DNA from: Frigoriglobus tundricola
GTDB lineage: Bacteria > Planctomycetota > Planctomycetia > Gemmatales > Gemmataceae
Assembly (NCBI RefSeq): GCF_013128195.2
Contig: NZ_CP053452.2
Span: 3,968,001 to 4,032,000, forward strand
Direction: 5' to 3'
Length of the DNA stretch: 64,000 nt
Made by a program: the position numbers and the translations under genes. Shown here one piece after another: positions 8,035 through 16,525 of the stretch. Under the pieces are notes generated by a model. The model made no database searches. It was not told where the DNA came from and saw only the letters and a program-made list of their open reading frames with translations. Position 1 is the first letter of the stretch. Each line of letters starts with the position of its first letter.

Positions 8035-8541
8035 ATGATGCGGACGATGGTGGTGATCGCGGCTCTGGTGGCTTGTGCCGCTGGCCTCAGCGCTCAGGAC
8101 GCCAAGAAGTACGAGAAGGACGGGAAGTTCACCGCGAAGTTCCCCTCCACGCCAGAAGTGAAATCCGCGTCTGCCGGCGGCCTCAAGCTGAACGTCGTTG
8201 TCTCGGACTCCGCCGGGGGCAAGGGCGGCTTCATGGTCACGTACTCGGACATCCCGGCCGACAAACTCAAGGCCCCGACGCCCGAGCAAGTGCTCGAAAG
8301 CAGCGAAAAGGGACTGGCCGAGAACTTCAAAGCGAAGATCACCAAGTCGAGCGCGGCCCCACTGGGTCCGAAGAAGTACCCGGCCCGTGAGGTAACGGCC
8401 GAGCGAGAGGAATTCCACCTCCGCGGCACCATCGTGCTGGCCGGTGGTCGCTTGTACCAGGTGTACGCGTTCGGCTCGAAGGAGTTCGCGTCGAGCAAGG
8501 AGGCCAGCGATTTCCTGGCCTCGTTCGCTGTGACCGAGTGA
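8035..8541 (+). CDS. Secreted protein of unknown function, paralogue 3 of 3
   Basis: Third paralogue, 168 residues from the first of two adjacent ATGs (8035, 8038). GAGGAG ends 4 bases before the first and 7 before the second, so the second may be preferred. The signal peptide reads MVVIAALVACAAGLSAQD. The family pattern is kept: KFTAKFPSTPEV, FMVTYSDIPAD, a KYPAREV motif, GRLYQVYAFG and FLASFAVTE. It is the most diverged of the three. A tRNA gene follows 73 bases downstream. Confidence 0.78.
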   Translation: MMRTMVVIAALVACAAGLSAQDAKKYEKDGKFTAKFPSTPEVKSASAGGLKLNVVVSDSAGGKGGFMVTYSDIPADKLKAPTPEQVLESSEKGLAENFKAKITKSSAAPLGPKKYPAREVTAEREEFHLRGTIVLAGGRLYQVYAFGSKEFASSKEASDFLASFAVTE

Positions 8542-8614
8542 ACCTTGACTACCGGACGGCGGTCCGGATTGGTAGTATGAACGGAGCGGGTGGCGCAAAG
8601 TTGCCCGCGTGATT

Positions 8615-8688
8615 CGGGGCGTAGCGCAGCCTGGTAGCGCGCCTGCCTTGGGAGCAGGAGGCCGTGGGTTCAAATCCCGCCGCCCCGA
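8615..8688 (+). tRNA. tRNA-Pro (anticodon TGG)
   Basis: A complete 74-base cloverleaf. The acceptor stem is CGGGGCG/CGCCCCG, the D arm is GCGC-loop-GCGC, and the anticodon stem is CCTGC/GCAGG with loop CTTGGGA, giving anticodon TGG (proline). The T arm is GTGGG-TTCAAAT-CCCGC. The discriminator base is A, and CCA is not encoded. A TTGACT at 8545 could belong to its promoter, but the spacing to a -10 element is poor. Confidence 0.96.
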
Positions 8689-8965
8689 CTGAACGACACG
8701 TCTCATCGCGGACTTGTGGCGACACCCACGACGTCAGCGCTCCCAATTTGCCATTCAGATAGCTCGTGTTGTTGCTCTCGCAGTCTGTCTGTTCGTGACC
8801 TGCGACGGTACGGGCGCGCTAATTTTTCCTGGCGCGCGGCTCCGCGCGTAAGCCATTTGGTCAATTCCTGTCGGAATTACTTGCACTTCGCCAATCACGC
8901 TCTAGCTTCCCGGCCCCCGGATTGCGTATTCTTTTGGCAGACGTCCATTCCCGGCCGGGGGATTC

Positions 8966-9790
8966 ATGCACCGCCGCATCTTCCTCAAAGCCGCCGCTCT
9001 GGCTGCTGTCCCGAGTGCCGCCGCGACGGCGTCCTATGGCTTGTACGAAGCCGGATGGGTGGAAATCGCACGACCGAGACTCGCCTTGCCTCGGTTGCCC
9101 AAGGCGTTCGAGGGGCTGACGATTGCGTTTCTCACCGACATCCACTACGGGCCGTTCTCCACTATCGAATACGTCTCGTCCGTCGTCCGCACGACCCTCG
9201 CCCTGCGCCCGGACCTGATCCTTCTCGGCGGCGATTACTCACTGAAAGACGCCAAGTACATTCACCCGTGCTTCGAAGTGTTGGCCGGGCTCAGCGCGCC
9301 GCTCGGCGTCTACGGTGTGCTGGGAAACCACGACTACTGGCACGGGCTGGCGGAAACGCGAGCCGGATTCGAAAGGGCCGGGATCGTCGAGTTGACCAAC
9401 CGCGGCGTGTGGCTCGAGCGCGGGACCGGCCGGTTCCGTCTCGCCGGTGTGGACGATCTCTGGATGGGAAGGGTCGACTTCCCGCCGGCCCTCGCTGACG
9501 CGACGGTAGCGGATGCGTGTCTGGTCGTTAGCCACAATCCCGACGTAGCGGAGAAAGTCCGTGATCCCCGTGTCGGGCTCATGCTGAGCGGTCACACGCA
9601 CGGCGGCCAGGTCGTGTTTCCCGGCGGCGCGCCGTTCGTTCCGAGCCATTACGGTCAGAAGTACCTACACGGGCTGGTTCAAGCACCTGCCACGACCGTG
9701 TACGTGTCCCGCGGCCTCGGCTGTACCAGCATCCCCATTCGATTCGGCAGCCGGCCCGAACTCACTCTCATCACACTGACCGCCGGTTGA
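8966..9790 (+). CDS. Metallophosphoesterase (YaeI/YkuE type)
   Basis: Exported or membrane-bound metal-dependent phosphoesterase, 274 residues. The calcineurin-like motifs appear in order: DIHYG, GGDY, GNHDYW, SHNPD and SGHTHGGQ, which supply the two-metal site. The N-terminus MHRRIFLKAAALAA has the twin-arginine-like RRxFLK pattern common in this family. YkuE and YaeI relatives act on lipid-linked phosphates at the membrane, but the substrate here is not shown. The gene stands alone between tRNA-Pro and a TIGR03067 gene. Confidence 0.9.
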   Translation: MHRRIFLKAAALAAVPSAAATASYGLYEAGWVEIARPRLALPRLPKAFEGLTIAFLTDIHYGPFSTIEYVSSVVRTTLALRPDLILLGGDYSLKDAKYIHPCFEVLAGLSAPLGVYGVLGNHDYWHGLAETRAGFERAGIVELTNRGVWLERGTGRFRLAGVDDLWMGRVDFPPALADATVADACLVVSHNPDVAEKVRDPRVGLMLSGHTHGGQVVFPGGAPFVPSHYGQKYLHGLVQAPATTVYVSRGLGCTSIPIRFGSRPELTLITLTAG

Positions 9791-9894
9791 GCCGCGCACC
9801 CGCGGCGAAAGATCGGTGCTGCAGTCCCGTCCGTCCGCTATACCATTCCCTCGCCCGCACCGAACGCGGGCGACCTTCAACTCAAGGAGCGACC

Positions 9895-10314
9895 ATGCGC
9901 ACGCTGCTCGCGCTGGGACTGGTGGCCGCGGTATTCGGGGTCTCCTCGGCCGCCGACAAGGCCGACCCGACCAACGGCAAATGGGTGATCGAGTCCGTGA
10001 CCAAAGACGGCAAGTCGAACGACGCGCTCAAGGGCGCCACTCGCGAACACGCCGACGGCAAGTACACGATCACGCCGGCCAAAGACTCTAAGGCGCCGGT
10101 CACCACCGGCACCTACACGATCGACGCAACGAAGTCGCCGATCACCATCGACATGCAGCCCAAGGGCGGCACCTACGACGGCAAGACCCTGCACGGCATC
10201 GCGAAGCTCGACGGCGACACGCTGACGATCGCCTTCGCGGAACCCGGCAAGGACCGGCCGACGAAGTTCGAAGGGGCGGGTGTGGTGATGGCGGTGTGCA
10301 AGAAGGCGAAGTGA
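9895..10314 (+). CDS. TIGR03067 domain-containing secreted protein
   Basis: Small exported protein, 139 residues, with a signal peptide (MRTLLALGLVAAVFGVSSAAD). The mature part has the TIGR03067 layout: NGKWVIESVTKDGK, then GKYTI, GTYTIDATKSPITIDMQP, GKTLHGIAKLDGDTLTIAF and DRPTKFE. The domain is expanded in planctomycetes and its function is unknown. AAGGAG lies 5 bases before the ATG. Two more copies occur in the ruv cluster at 30118 and 30568. Confidence 0.88.
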   Translation: MRTLLALGLVAAVFGVSSAADKADPTNGKWVIESVTKDGKSNDALKGATREHADGKYTITPAKDSKAPVTTGTYTIDATKSPITIDMQPKGGTYDGKTLHGIAKLDGDTLTIAFAEPGKDRPTKFEGAGVVMAVCKKAK

Positions 10315-10325
10315 TCGAAAACGGG

Positions 10326-10354
10326 CGTGCTTCCGCAATCGAAGCGGAAGCACG
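10326..10354. terminator. Bidirectional hairpin between convergent genes
   Basis: An 11-bp perfect stem (CGTGCTTCCGC/GCGGAAGCACG) with a 7-base loop lies between the plus-strand TIGR03067 gene and the minus-strand Uma2 gene, where a shared terminator is expected. Confidence 0.7.
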
Positions 10355-10378
10355 TTCAGGGGGAAACGAAAGGGGCAT

Positions 10379-10993
10379 TCACGCGGTCCATGTTTGCCCG
10401 GTCGTGACGTGCGTGATAACGATGATCGGCCGTGACGCGCCAGGTTGAAGCTGAAAGGTAAGCGGAAGCGGCCCGCTGGCCAGAACGGCCGAACTCGCGA
10501 GGTTTGACGTGCCTACCAGCACCAGTTTGCCGGCCTGAAGTTGGTACATTTCGATCGACCACGGGTATCGATCCACAATCAGCACTTCGAGTGTGCTCAC
10601 CTTCGCGTAGAAGTCGAGTTTCAGGCGCGGGTCTTCGCCGGGGCTGACGATTTCGATCGCCAGGTCCGGCCCGCCGATCCAGTGCGTGCCGCAGTGCTTG
10701 GCCGGGTTCGTGTGGAGCACAACTAACACGTCCGGTTCGCGGTAGTTCTTTTCCCACCCGGCATCTCGGTCGCTCACGTTCGCACCAACGAGCGCAAGAT
10801 CTCCGGCCCCGCGGCTAATACCTCCCGCAAACGCGAGTGCGAAATCCATTGCCATGATCTGGTGTTCAATGTTCGGAAGTGGTGGTATGACGAGGACCCC
10901 TTCCCACACTTCATCGCGCTCGTTGGGCCACTGGTTCTCGCGCACGTCGCGAACGTGCTTCTCGAACAGCGGATCGTAAATCACCACGACCAT
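10379..10993 (-). CDS. Uma2-family (DUF820) putative endonuclease
   Basis: 204-residue protein of the Uma2/DUF820 family, a PD-(D/E)XK nuclease fold that is heavily amplified in planctomycetes and cyanobacteria. The core is visible as REPDVLVVLHTNP, GGPDLAIEIVSPGEDPR, LDFYAKVSTLEVLIVDRYP. These match the family pattern PDv, PdlviEvlSP, K..Y..gv.EywivD, with the acidic and lysine active-site residues kept. Biological role is unknown. It is a single-gene unit between two terminators. Confidence 0.88.
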   Translation of the reverse strand: MVVVIYDPLFEKHVRDVRENQWPNERDEVWEGVLVIPPLPNIEHQIMAMDFALAFAGGISRGAGDLALVGANVSDRDAGWEKNYREPDVLVVLHTNPAKHCGTHWIGGPDLAIEIVSPGEDPRLKLDFYAKVSTLEVLIVDRYPWSIEMYQLQAGKLVLVGTSNLASSAVLASGPLPLTFQLQPGASRPIIVITHVTTGQTWTA

Positions 10994-11005
10994 CGCTCAC
11001 CCCAC

Positions 11006-11033
11006 AAAAAGAGGCGGGGGCCGAAGCCCCCGC
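11006..11033 (-). terminator. Rho-independent terminator of the PVC cytochrome gene
   Basis: Read on the minus strand, an 8-bp stem GCGGGGGC/GCCCCCGC with a TTCG loop is followed by CTCTTTTT. It lies 16 bases after the stop of the large minus-strand gene. Confidence 0.85.
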
Positions 11034-11048
11034 TCACCAGCACCATTG

Positions 11049-14000
11049 TTACTTCTTTAACGGCTCCTTCAAGCCCGAGAGGAACTCCACGAGGTCGCGC
11101 AGATCGCGGTGCGTGAGCTTCTTGTGCAAGTCGTCGGGCATCGCGCTCGGTCCGGTGCGCCGGCTGACGATGTCATCGACCGGAATGGTCAACTCCTTCG
11201 CTTCCGCCGTCACGAGCTTCACATGGTTCTTGTCCTCGCTCTTGATGATGCCGCTGACGACGCGTTCGTCCGCGAGGGTCAGCACCACCGTCTCAAATCC
11301 CTTCGCGATCTTGGCGTTCGGCATCACCACCGCTTCGAGCAGGTAGCGGCGGTCCTTCTCCTTTTCAGCCGCGATGCCGTTGAGTGCCGGGCCGACGTCC
11401 CCGCCCTGGTTGTCGAGCTTGTGGCACCGCTGGCAGTACACGGCCGTGTTGTTCAGGAAGATGTCGCGCCCCCGCACCGCGTCGCCGCCCTCAAGTGAAT
11501 CGAAATAGGACGCGAGCTTGTCGCCCTTCGGCCCCTCCGTGAGTTTGGCCTGGGCCGACCGGTACTTCTCCACCTTCGGCTTGAGCGGGCTGTAGAGCTT
11601 GAGCTTGGAAGTCCCGGCCCGCTTCTCGGCGGCATCGAGAACATCGAGGACGAGCGCGGGCGCAACCTTGCCCGCGTTGAGCTGATCGAGCCACGTGTCG
11701 AGCAAGCGGTCGGTCTCTTCCGAACTCTTCTGGCCCGCCAGGATCGCGAACGCGCCTTGCTTCTCAGCGACCGATACTTTCGGATCGTCGAGAAGGCCGG
11801 GCAGGTCTTTCAGGACCGATGCCGGGTCGAGGTGCGCTTTGACCGCGCGTCCGGCGGCGCGGAGCTTGGGTTCCTCGCTGGCGAGTGCGAACGCCGCCAG
11901 TTCCTTCGTTCCGGGATCTTTGAGCGCCTCAACCGCATAGAGCGCTTCGACGCGTGTGCTAACGGGAGTCTTCGCGTCCTTCACAACGGCGGCCATCACC
12001 GGGCCGAACTCTTTCACGTTCAACTTCGCGGCGGCTTGAGCGGCTTCCTTGCGAACGACGTCCGTTCCGGCGAAGATGCCGGTTCCCGCTTTCAGCAACG
12101 CACCAACCGCGATCTTGGCATCACGCGGCGGGAGATCGAGCGTCAGCCCCGTGATCGGATCGCGCCGCGGCGGCTTCGGCCAGTCGGCGAGGAGCTTGAG
12201 AGCGAACGCGCGCACGTAATCCGCCTCGCTGGGCTTCGCCGCGAACCGCGCGACGCGCCCCGCGGCTTCGGCCGTCCCGAGGAAGTAATTCGCAGCCAGC
12301 GCGCGGAAGATGATCGCGTCGGGCTGAGTGGGCTTTTCGGCGAGCTTCGCCAAAGCCGCCATGCCCTCGTCGCCCAATCGCTCGTCGTAGATCGCCCGCG
12401 CCGCTTCCGCAACGATCCGCGGTTCGCTGTCGCTGAGGAACTCCGCGGCCTTGTCGCTCTTGAGTTTCCGTAATGCCAAGACCACCCCTAGTCGCACAGC
12501 CGGAGCATCGTACTTGTCCGCATCTTGCTTCTTGGCGAGTTTCCACACGTTTATAAGGTCTGCCGGACCCCGTGTCCAATAACCCAATCCCATCACGATT
12601 GTATGTCGAAGGTATGGGTCTTTGTCGTTATTAGCTCTGAGCATATCGAAGAACGGCGTGACGTAACCTTGCTCGGAGCGTGGGGTCACGGAAATGGGAG
12701 TCGGATCCCCGATCTTTGCGTATGCAATAACAGCCGCAGCCTTCACCCGATCATTCGGGTCGGCCAACAAGTCCCGAACTCCTACATGAAGGTCTCCCAG
12801 GTTGTCGATTTGCGCTCCGATATCATCGGGGCCGCCCCAAGCACGCGAATGCCTCCCGAAGAGGCTCCCGATTTCGTTACACGCGACACGCCGGACCTCA
12901 GAGTCCTTATCTTTCAGCGCTGCCAAAAGCGGCTTCGTTGCGGGTAAATACACCTGGTTCCGCGCCACGATGCCCAAGCCCCACACCGCGTGCAGTCGAG
13001 CGAGTTGGTTCTTCGAGTCCTTCAGGACGCCCACGAACGCCTTCGTTGCGTCCTCTGCCTTCCGTCCCGCCAACTCGAACTGCGCCTCTTGCCGCACCAA
13101 CTGGTGCGGGAATTCCAGCAGCTTCGCCAGTTCCGCAATGCTCTTCTTCTCGAAGCCCTCTGCGAGCAGCTTCTGCGCTTCTTCAACCTGCGGGTTCTTC
13201 ATCGCCTCCGGGTCGAACGCACGGAAGATCCGCCCCCGGTTCTGCGGCGCCCAGCCGCCGACCCAGTCGGACCAGTAGAACGCGCCGTCCGGCCCGAACT
13301 CGCAGTCGGTCGGGACCATCCCACGCACGAACGCTTCCGGCTTCGTAACCTCGAAGCTCGCCCCCTTCGGTTTCACCGATAACGCCCAGATCACACTGCT
13401 ACCGGGGTCCGAGGTGAAGTCGCAAGCGAAGAAGTGGTCCTTGTACTTGTCGTTCAGCCCGATGCCGGGGTAGTGCGTGATGCCGGCGGGACCATTACCG
13501 AGGTTCAGGAGCGGCGGAACGATCCAGGCGGGTTGACCGTCGTGTTGCGGCTCCCACAGCTTCTCGGTGTTCCACGCACCACGATTACCCTGTGGGACCG
13601 AGGGCGTGTGGTACAGCGTGCCGTACTGGAACCCACCGCGCCAGCCGCTGTCACCGCCCTCGACGATGTGAACCCAACGAGCGCGGTCGCCGCTGTCGCA
13701 GTTGTTGTCGAAAGTGAACAAATTGCCATAATCGTCGAACGCGATCTCCTGCGGGTTCCGCAGCCCGGAGTGAACAACCTCCAGATTCTTCCCGTCCGGG
13801 TCGCAGCGGAGAACGGCGCCGGTGTTCGGGTACGAAAGCTTCTTCCCCTCTTTCGTGGTCACATTGAAGCCGCGATCGCCCACGCTGAAGTAGAGCTTCC
13901 TGTCCGGTCCCATGCGGAGCCCGTGCAGGTCGTGACCGAGGAACTGCACCGTCGGGCCGAACCCCGTGAACAGCGACTTCTTCTCATCCGCCTTATTCGT

Positions 14001-14549
14001 ACCCTTCGTGTCTTTCAGTACATACAGGTCCGGGATGCAGGTGAGGTACACCTGACCTTTGCGGGCCAGCACGCCCGCGGCGAGTCCGTCCTGCGGTCGG
14101 TTGAAGCCGCCCGCGAACACCTCGCTCTTGTCCGCTCGCCCGCTTCCCGTGCTGTCCCACACGACGCGGACCTGGTCCTCGTACTTCTCGAATCCCTTGA
14201 AGTTGTGCTTCTTGTACATCGCCAGCAGGTCGTCGATCGAACGGTTCGCGAGGTCCTCGTCCAGCCAGTACATGTGCGCGCGCGTGTCGGGCACACCGTG
14301 TTCGAACCGGGTCGTTTCGGCGACGAACACGCGGCCCTTCTCGTCGAAGCAAAAGCTGACGGGGTTCATCATCAGCGGGGCCGCGGCCCACACATCGACC
14401 CTCATGCCCTTCTCAGCGAGCTTCACCTGCGCGAGTGCATCCGCGTCGCTGCCCTGTTTCGGCTGGGCCGACGCCTGTTGCTCGTTTGGGAAAAACGCGA
14501 TCACGGCAGCAAATGCAAGAAGTGGCAGAGCCACAAAAAGGCGGGACAT
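11049..14549 (-). CDS. PVC-type heme-binding CxxCH protein with propeller and HEAT repeats
   Basis: Large exported protein (1166 residues) of the planctomycete 'membrane-bound dehydrogenase' group. Layout: signal peptide (FVALPLLAFAAVIAFF), a sugar-dehydrogenase-like beta-propeller of about 400 residues (VSFCFDEKGRVFVAETTRF, LHGLRMGPDRKLYFSVGDRG, GLRNPQEIAFDDYGN), a HEAT-repeat region from about 480 to 960, then a C-terminal c-type cytochrome domain with CQRCH near 1035 and the VVMPNAKIAKGFE block. It probably oxidises a sugar or alcohol outside the cytoplasm and passes electrons to heme. GGAG lies 10 bases before the chosen ATG. Base composition is visibly lower in GC over about 12540-12950, unlike the rest. 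Confidence 0.9.
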   Translation of the reverse strand: MSRLFVALPLLAFAAVIAFFPNEQQASAQPKQGSDADALAQVKLAEKGMRVDVWAAAPLMMNPVSFCFDEKGRVFVAETTRFEHGVPDTRAHMYWLDEDLANRSIDDLLAMYKKHNFKGFEKYEDQVRVVWDSTGSGRADKSEVFAGGFNRPQDGLAAGVLARKGQVYLTCIPDLYVLKDTKGTNKADEKKSLFTGFGPTVQFLGHDLHGLRMGPDRKLYFSVGDRGFNVTTKEGKKLSYPNTGAVLRCDPDGKNLEVVHSGLRNPQEIAFDDYGNLFTFDNNCDSGDRARWVHIVEGGDSGWRGGFQYGTLYHTPSVPQGNRGAWNTEKLWEPQHDGQPAWIVPPLLNLGNGPAGITHYPGIGLNDKYKDHFFACDFTSDPGSSVIWALSVKPKGASFEVTKPEAFVRGMVPTDCEFGPDGAFYWSDWVGGWAPQNRGRIFRAFDPEAMKNPQVEEAQKLLAEGFEKKSIAELAKLLEFPHQLVRQEAQFELAGRKAEDATKAFVGVLKDSKNQLARLHAVWGLGIVARNQVYLPATKPLLAALKDKDSEVRRVACNEIGSLFGRHSRAWGGPDDIGAQIDNLGDLHVGVRDLLADPNDRVKAAAVIAYAKIGDPTPISVTPRSEQGYVTPFFDMLRANNDKDPYLRHTIVMGLGYWTRGPADLINVWKLAKKQDADKYDAPAVRLGVVLALRKLKSDKAAEFLSDSEPRIVAEAARAIYDERLGDEGMAALAKLAEKPTQPDAIIFRALAANYFLGTAEAAGRVARFAAKPSEADYVRAFALKLLADWPKPPRRDPITGLTLDLPPRDAKIAVGALLKAGTGIFAGTDVVRKEAAQAAAKLNVKEFGPVMAAVVKDAKTPVSTRVEALYAVEALKDPGTKELAAFALASEEPKLRAAGRAVKAHLDPASVLKDLPGLLDDPKVSVAEKQGAFAILAGQKSSEETDRLLDTWLDQLNAGKVAPALVLDVLDAAEKRAGTSKLKLYSPLKPKVEKYRSAQAKLTEGPKGDKLASYFDSLEGGDAVRGRDIFLNNTAVYCQRCHKLDNQGGDVGPALNGIAAEKEKDRRYLLEAVVMPNAKIAKGFETVVLTLADERVVSGIIKSEDKNHVKLVTAEAKELTIPVDDIVSRRTGPSAMPDDLHKKLTHRDLRDLVEFLSGLKEPLKK

Positions 14550-14960
14550 TGGGGAATTGCTCCAGAGGCGAGAATTCAGCGGATGTAATGAGGCTACCGC
14601 AGATGAGCGGGCGCGGCAACCGCGGGGAGTGCGTCCCAGACTTCCGGGTCGCCTGCGGCACTCGTGAGGCCCGTGACCGGACTTACAGTTGGGAACGAGC
14701 GGAAGGCGGTCGGTCGGGTACGCGGTACTAATCACACGCCGCGCCGATTGGGGGCGAAGCAGACGATGTGCGGCCCGACGTGCTAAGCCGGTACTTGAAC
14801 GAAACGCGGTTCACCCAGAAAGTATTATTCTTCCGAAGGACCAGCAGACAGAACCGAACCCCCCGGCCCCCTTCCCTAAGAGGGAAGGGGGAGAAACCCG
14901 GCGTTCGGAAGCCCCTCTCCCCTTGGGGGAGGGGTTGGGGAGGGGTTCGGTCCGATCGTC
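14550..14960. other. Intergenic region with palindromic repeat
   Basis: This 411-base gap between two minus-strand genes holds the CCCTCCCT-type repeat at 14853-14951. The part up to about 14850 shows no gene; it should include the promoter of the PVC cytochrome gene. Confidence 0.6.
14853..14951. repeat. CCTTCCCT/AGGGAAGG palindromic repeat, copy 1
   Basis: Ends ACCGAACCCC and GGGGTTCGGT are inverted copies. Inside lie two hairpins, CCCCCTTCCCT-AAG-AGGGAAGGGGG and CCCCTCTCCCC-TT-GGGGGAGGGG. Similar units occur inside the oxidoreductase gene at 19831 and beside dnaA at 62419. Confidence 0.8.
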
Positions 14961-16298
14961 CTAAGCCGGATCTCTCTCGGGTGCGGAGTTATTGTCTGCG
15001 GGTCCGCCAACTTGAGCGATATGGCTGGGCGTCCGCAGTACCAGAACAAACAGTACCAGGAGAGCGTAGGTGGGAATCGGGAAACAGATGAGGCTGAACA
15101 GAGGGGGAAACGGTTCGTCGGTACGGTCGCTCGACCCTACAGCCAGTAACGGTTCCATCAGCGAGACGAACAGGTTTTCTGGTATCCAAATGATCACGAG
15201 GATTGCGCCAAACAGCCAGCGCTGCCAACCGGAAGGAATTCGCGTCCAGACCAGACCCAGCGGCAGCGGCAGCAACGTGAAGTAGTGGGTCCACGAAAAC
15301 GGAGCGACCAAAATCATACCGACGATCGCCGCCGCAAAGGCGCGATCTCGGCTTTCCACAGAACGGGCGAGCCACGACGCCCGCGCCACGATGGCGACGA
15401 TCAGGAACCGGGAGGTGAGCGTCAGCGCCTGCCCCAGAACAGGGCTCGGCATCAGGGGAACGATCCCTTCGCCCGGATGTGGATCAAAGAGCCGCACCCA
15501 GAGGCCGTTCAGCGACACGTTACGCGATGAGCTCTGATAATGGGAGAGGCTCGGGAGCACGTCGCGGATATACGTCTCGAACTCGTGAACGCCGAGAATC
15601 ATCAAGGCGATCCCGTTGCCGATCAAGAACGCCATCGCACCGGTGATCAGCGCCAACCGGCGCCCCGCAAATAGGAAATAAACAAAGACGAACAACGGGT
15701 AGAGTTTCAAGCAAGCGGCCGCCCCCAGTGCGGCCCCGGCCCAACCCGGGCGCTCGCGGCGATCGGCCACCCAGGCCACCGTCATCAGGAACAGGACCGG
15801 GAAATTGAACTGCCCGAGCAACAGGTGGTAATAGAGCGGCCCGCAGAGCAGCAGTAAGACAATCGCTGGCAGCAGCGACCAGAGTTGAACCGGAATCTTT
15901 AAATCCCGGACGATTAACCCGACACTCAGCAAGAACAAGGGAAGGGTCAGTAGGTTCCAAACCAGATGCGCGGCCCCGTACCCGAGTGCCGCAGATGGCA
16001 ACGTCACAACAACGGCAGCGGGCGGGTGCGCGTTCCGGGGCAGTATCTCCTCGAGCTTGTCCGGACTGACGCCCGTGTGCCGTAAAAGGGCTTCGGTCTG
16101 GTCAGCGTAGACGGGGACCCCGGACCAGTAGTTCTTCGCCGACAGCCATTCTTGCGAAAAGTCCAAAAACCGGTTCTCGGGAGGCCGGAACTGACTGATG
16201 AACTGTGGACCCATCAGATACGCAACACCGCAGGCAGTGATGGCCCAGCTCGCGACTCGAACGGCGTTCCAGGACGAGTGGTCAGCCGGACCCATCAT
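14961..16298 (-). CDS. GT87-family (DUF2029) membrane glycosyltransferase
   Basis: Polytopic membrane protein, 445 residues, with about ten hydrophobic segments. Its N-terminal part has FLDFSQEWLSAKNYWSGVPV followed by RNAHPPAAVVVTLPSAAL. This is the GT87 pattern of an acidic DF motif after the first helix and a PP loop before the second, as in polyprenyl-phosphate-mannose-dependent transferases. It probably adds a hexose to a lipid or cell-surface glycan from the extracytoplasmic side. The donor and acceptor cannot be read from sequence. The ATG pair at 16298 follows a GGxGCTTAC repeat region without a strong ribosome-binding site. Confidence 0.8.
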   Translation of the reverse strand: MMGPADHSSWNAVRVASWAITACGVAYLMGPQFISQFRPPENRFLDFSQEWLSAKNYWSGVPVYADQTEALLRHTGVSPDKLEEILPRNAHPPAAVVVTLPSAALGYGAAHLVWNLLTLPLFLLSVGLIVRDLKIPVQLWSLLPAIVLLLLCGPLYYHLLLGQFNFPVLFLMTVAWVADRRERPGWAGAALGAAACLKLYPLFVFVYFLFAGRRLALITGAMAFLIGNGIALMILGVHEFETYIRDVLPSLSHYQSSSRNVSLNGLWVRLFDPHPGEGIVPLMPSPVLGQALTLTSRFLIVAIVARASWLARSVESRDRAFAAAIVGMILVAPFSWTHYFTLLPLPLGLVWTRIPSGWQRWLFGAILVIIWIPENLFVSLMEPLLAVGSSDRTDEPFPPLFSLICFPIPTYALLVLFVLVLRTPSHIAQVGGPADNNSAPERDPA

Positions 16299-16376
16299 TC
16301 GTTACCTTATTCGTTCAAAAAGCAACGTCCTTCGTCAATGAATATGCACCATTTTCGGGGGGTATTCAAGCGATCG

Positions 16377-16525
16377 GCGAGCGGGGGGCGTAAGCCCCCT
16401 GAGTAACGAGCCACATGGACCTGAACTCATTCACCTCGATAAGAACCGAATACGTCGAAACGAATCACGCTGATAGAGAGACGAATAGGTTGACGTAATG
16501 GAGGGGGGCTTACGCCCCCACTCGC
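16377..16525. repeat. Palindromic repeat, GCGTAAGCC family, copy 2
   Basis: Left arm GCGAGCGGGGGGCGTAAGCC (16377-16396, continuing to 16400) and right arm 16502-16525 are inverted copies with a few mismatches. The spacer of about 100 bases is AT-richer than its surroundings and has no gene. The right arm touches the stop codon of the acyl-CoA dehydrogenase gene. Confidence 0.75.

Noticed and set aside
8545-8578. TTGACT and TAGTAT as a promoter for tRNA-Pro
   Set aside because: The spacing is 22 bases and a hairpin lies between them, so the pair does not fit a standard promoter.
13434-14588. 384-codon plus-strand frame opposite the PVC cytochrome gene
   Set aside because: Shadow of a gene with clear propeller, HEAT and heme motifs on the other strand.
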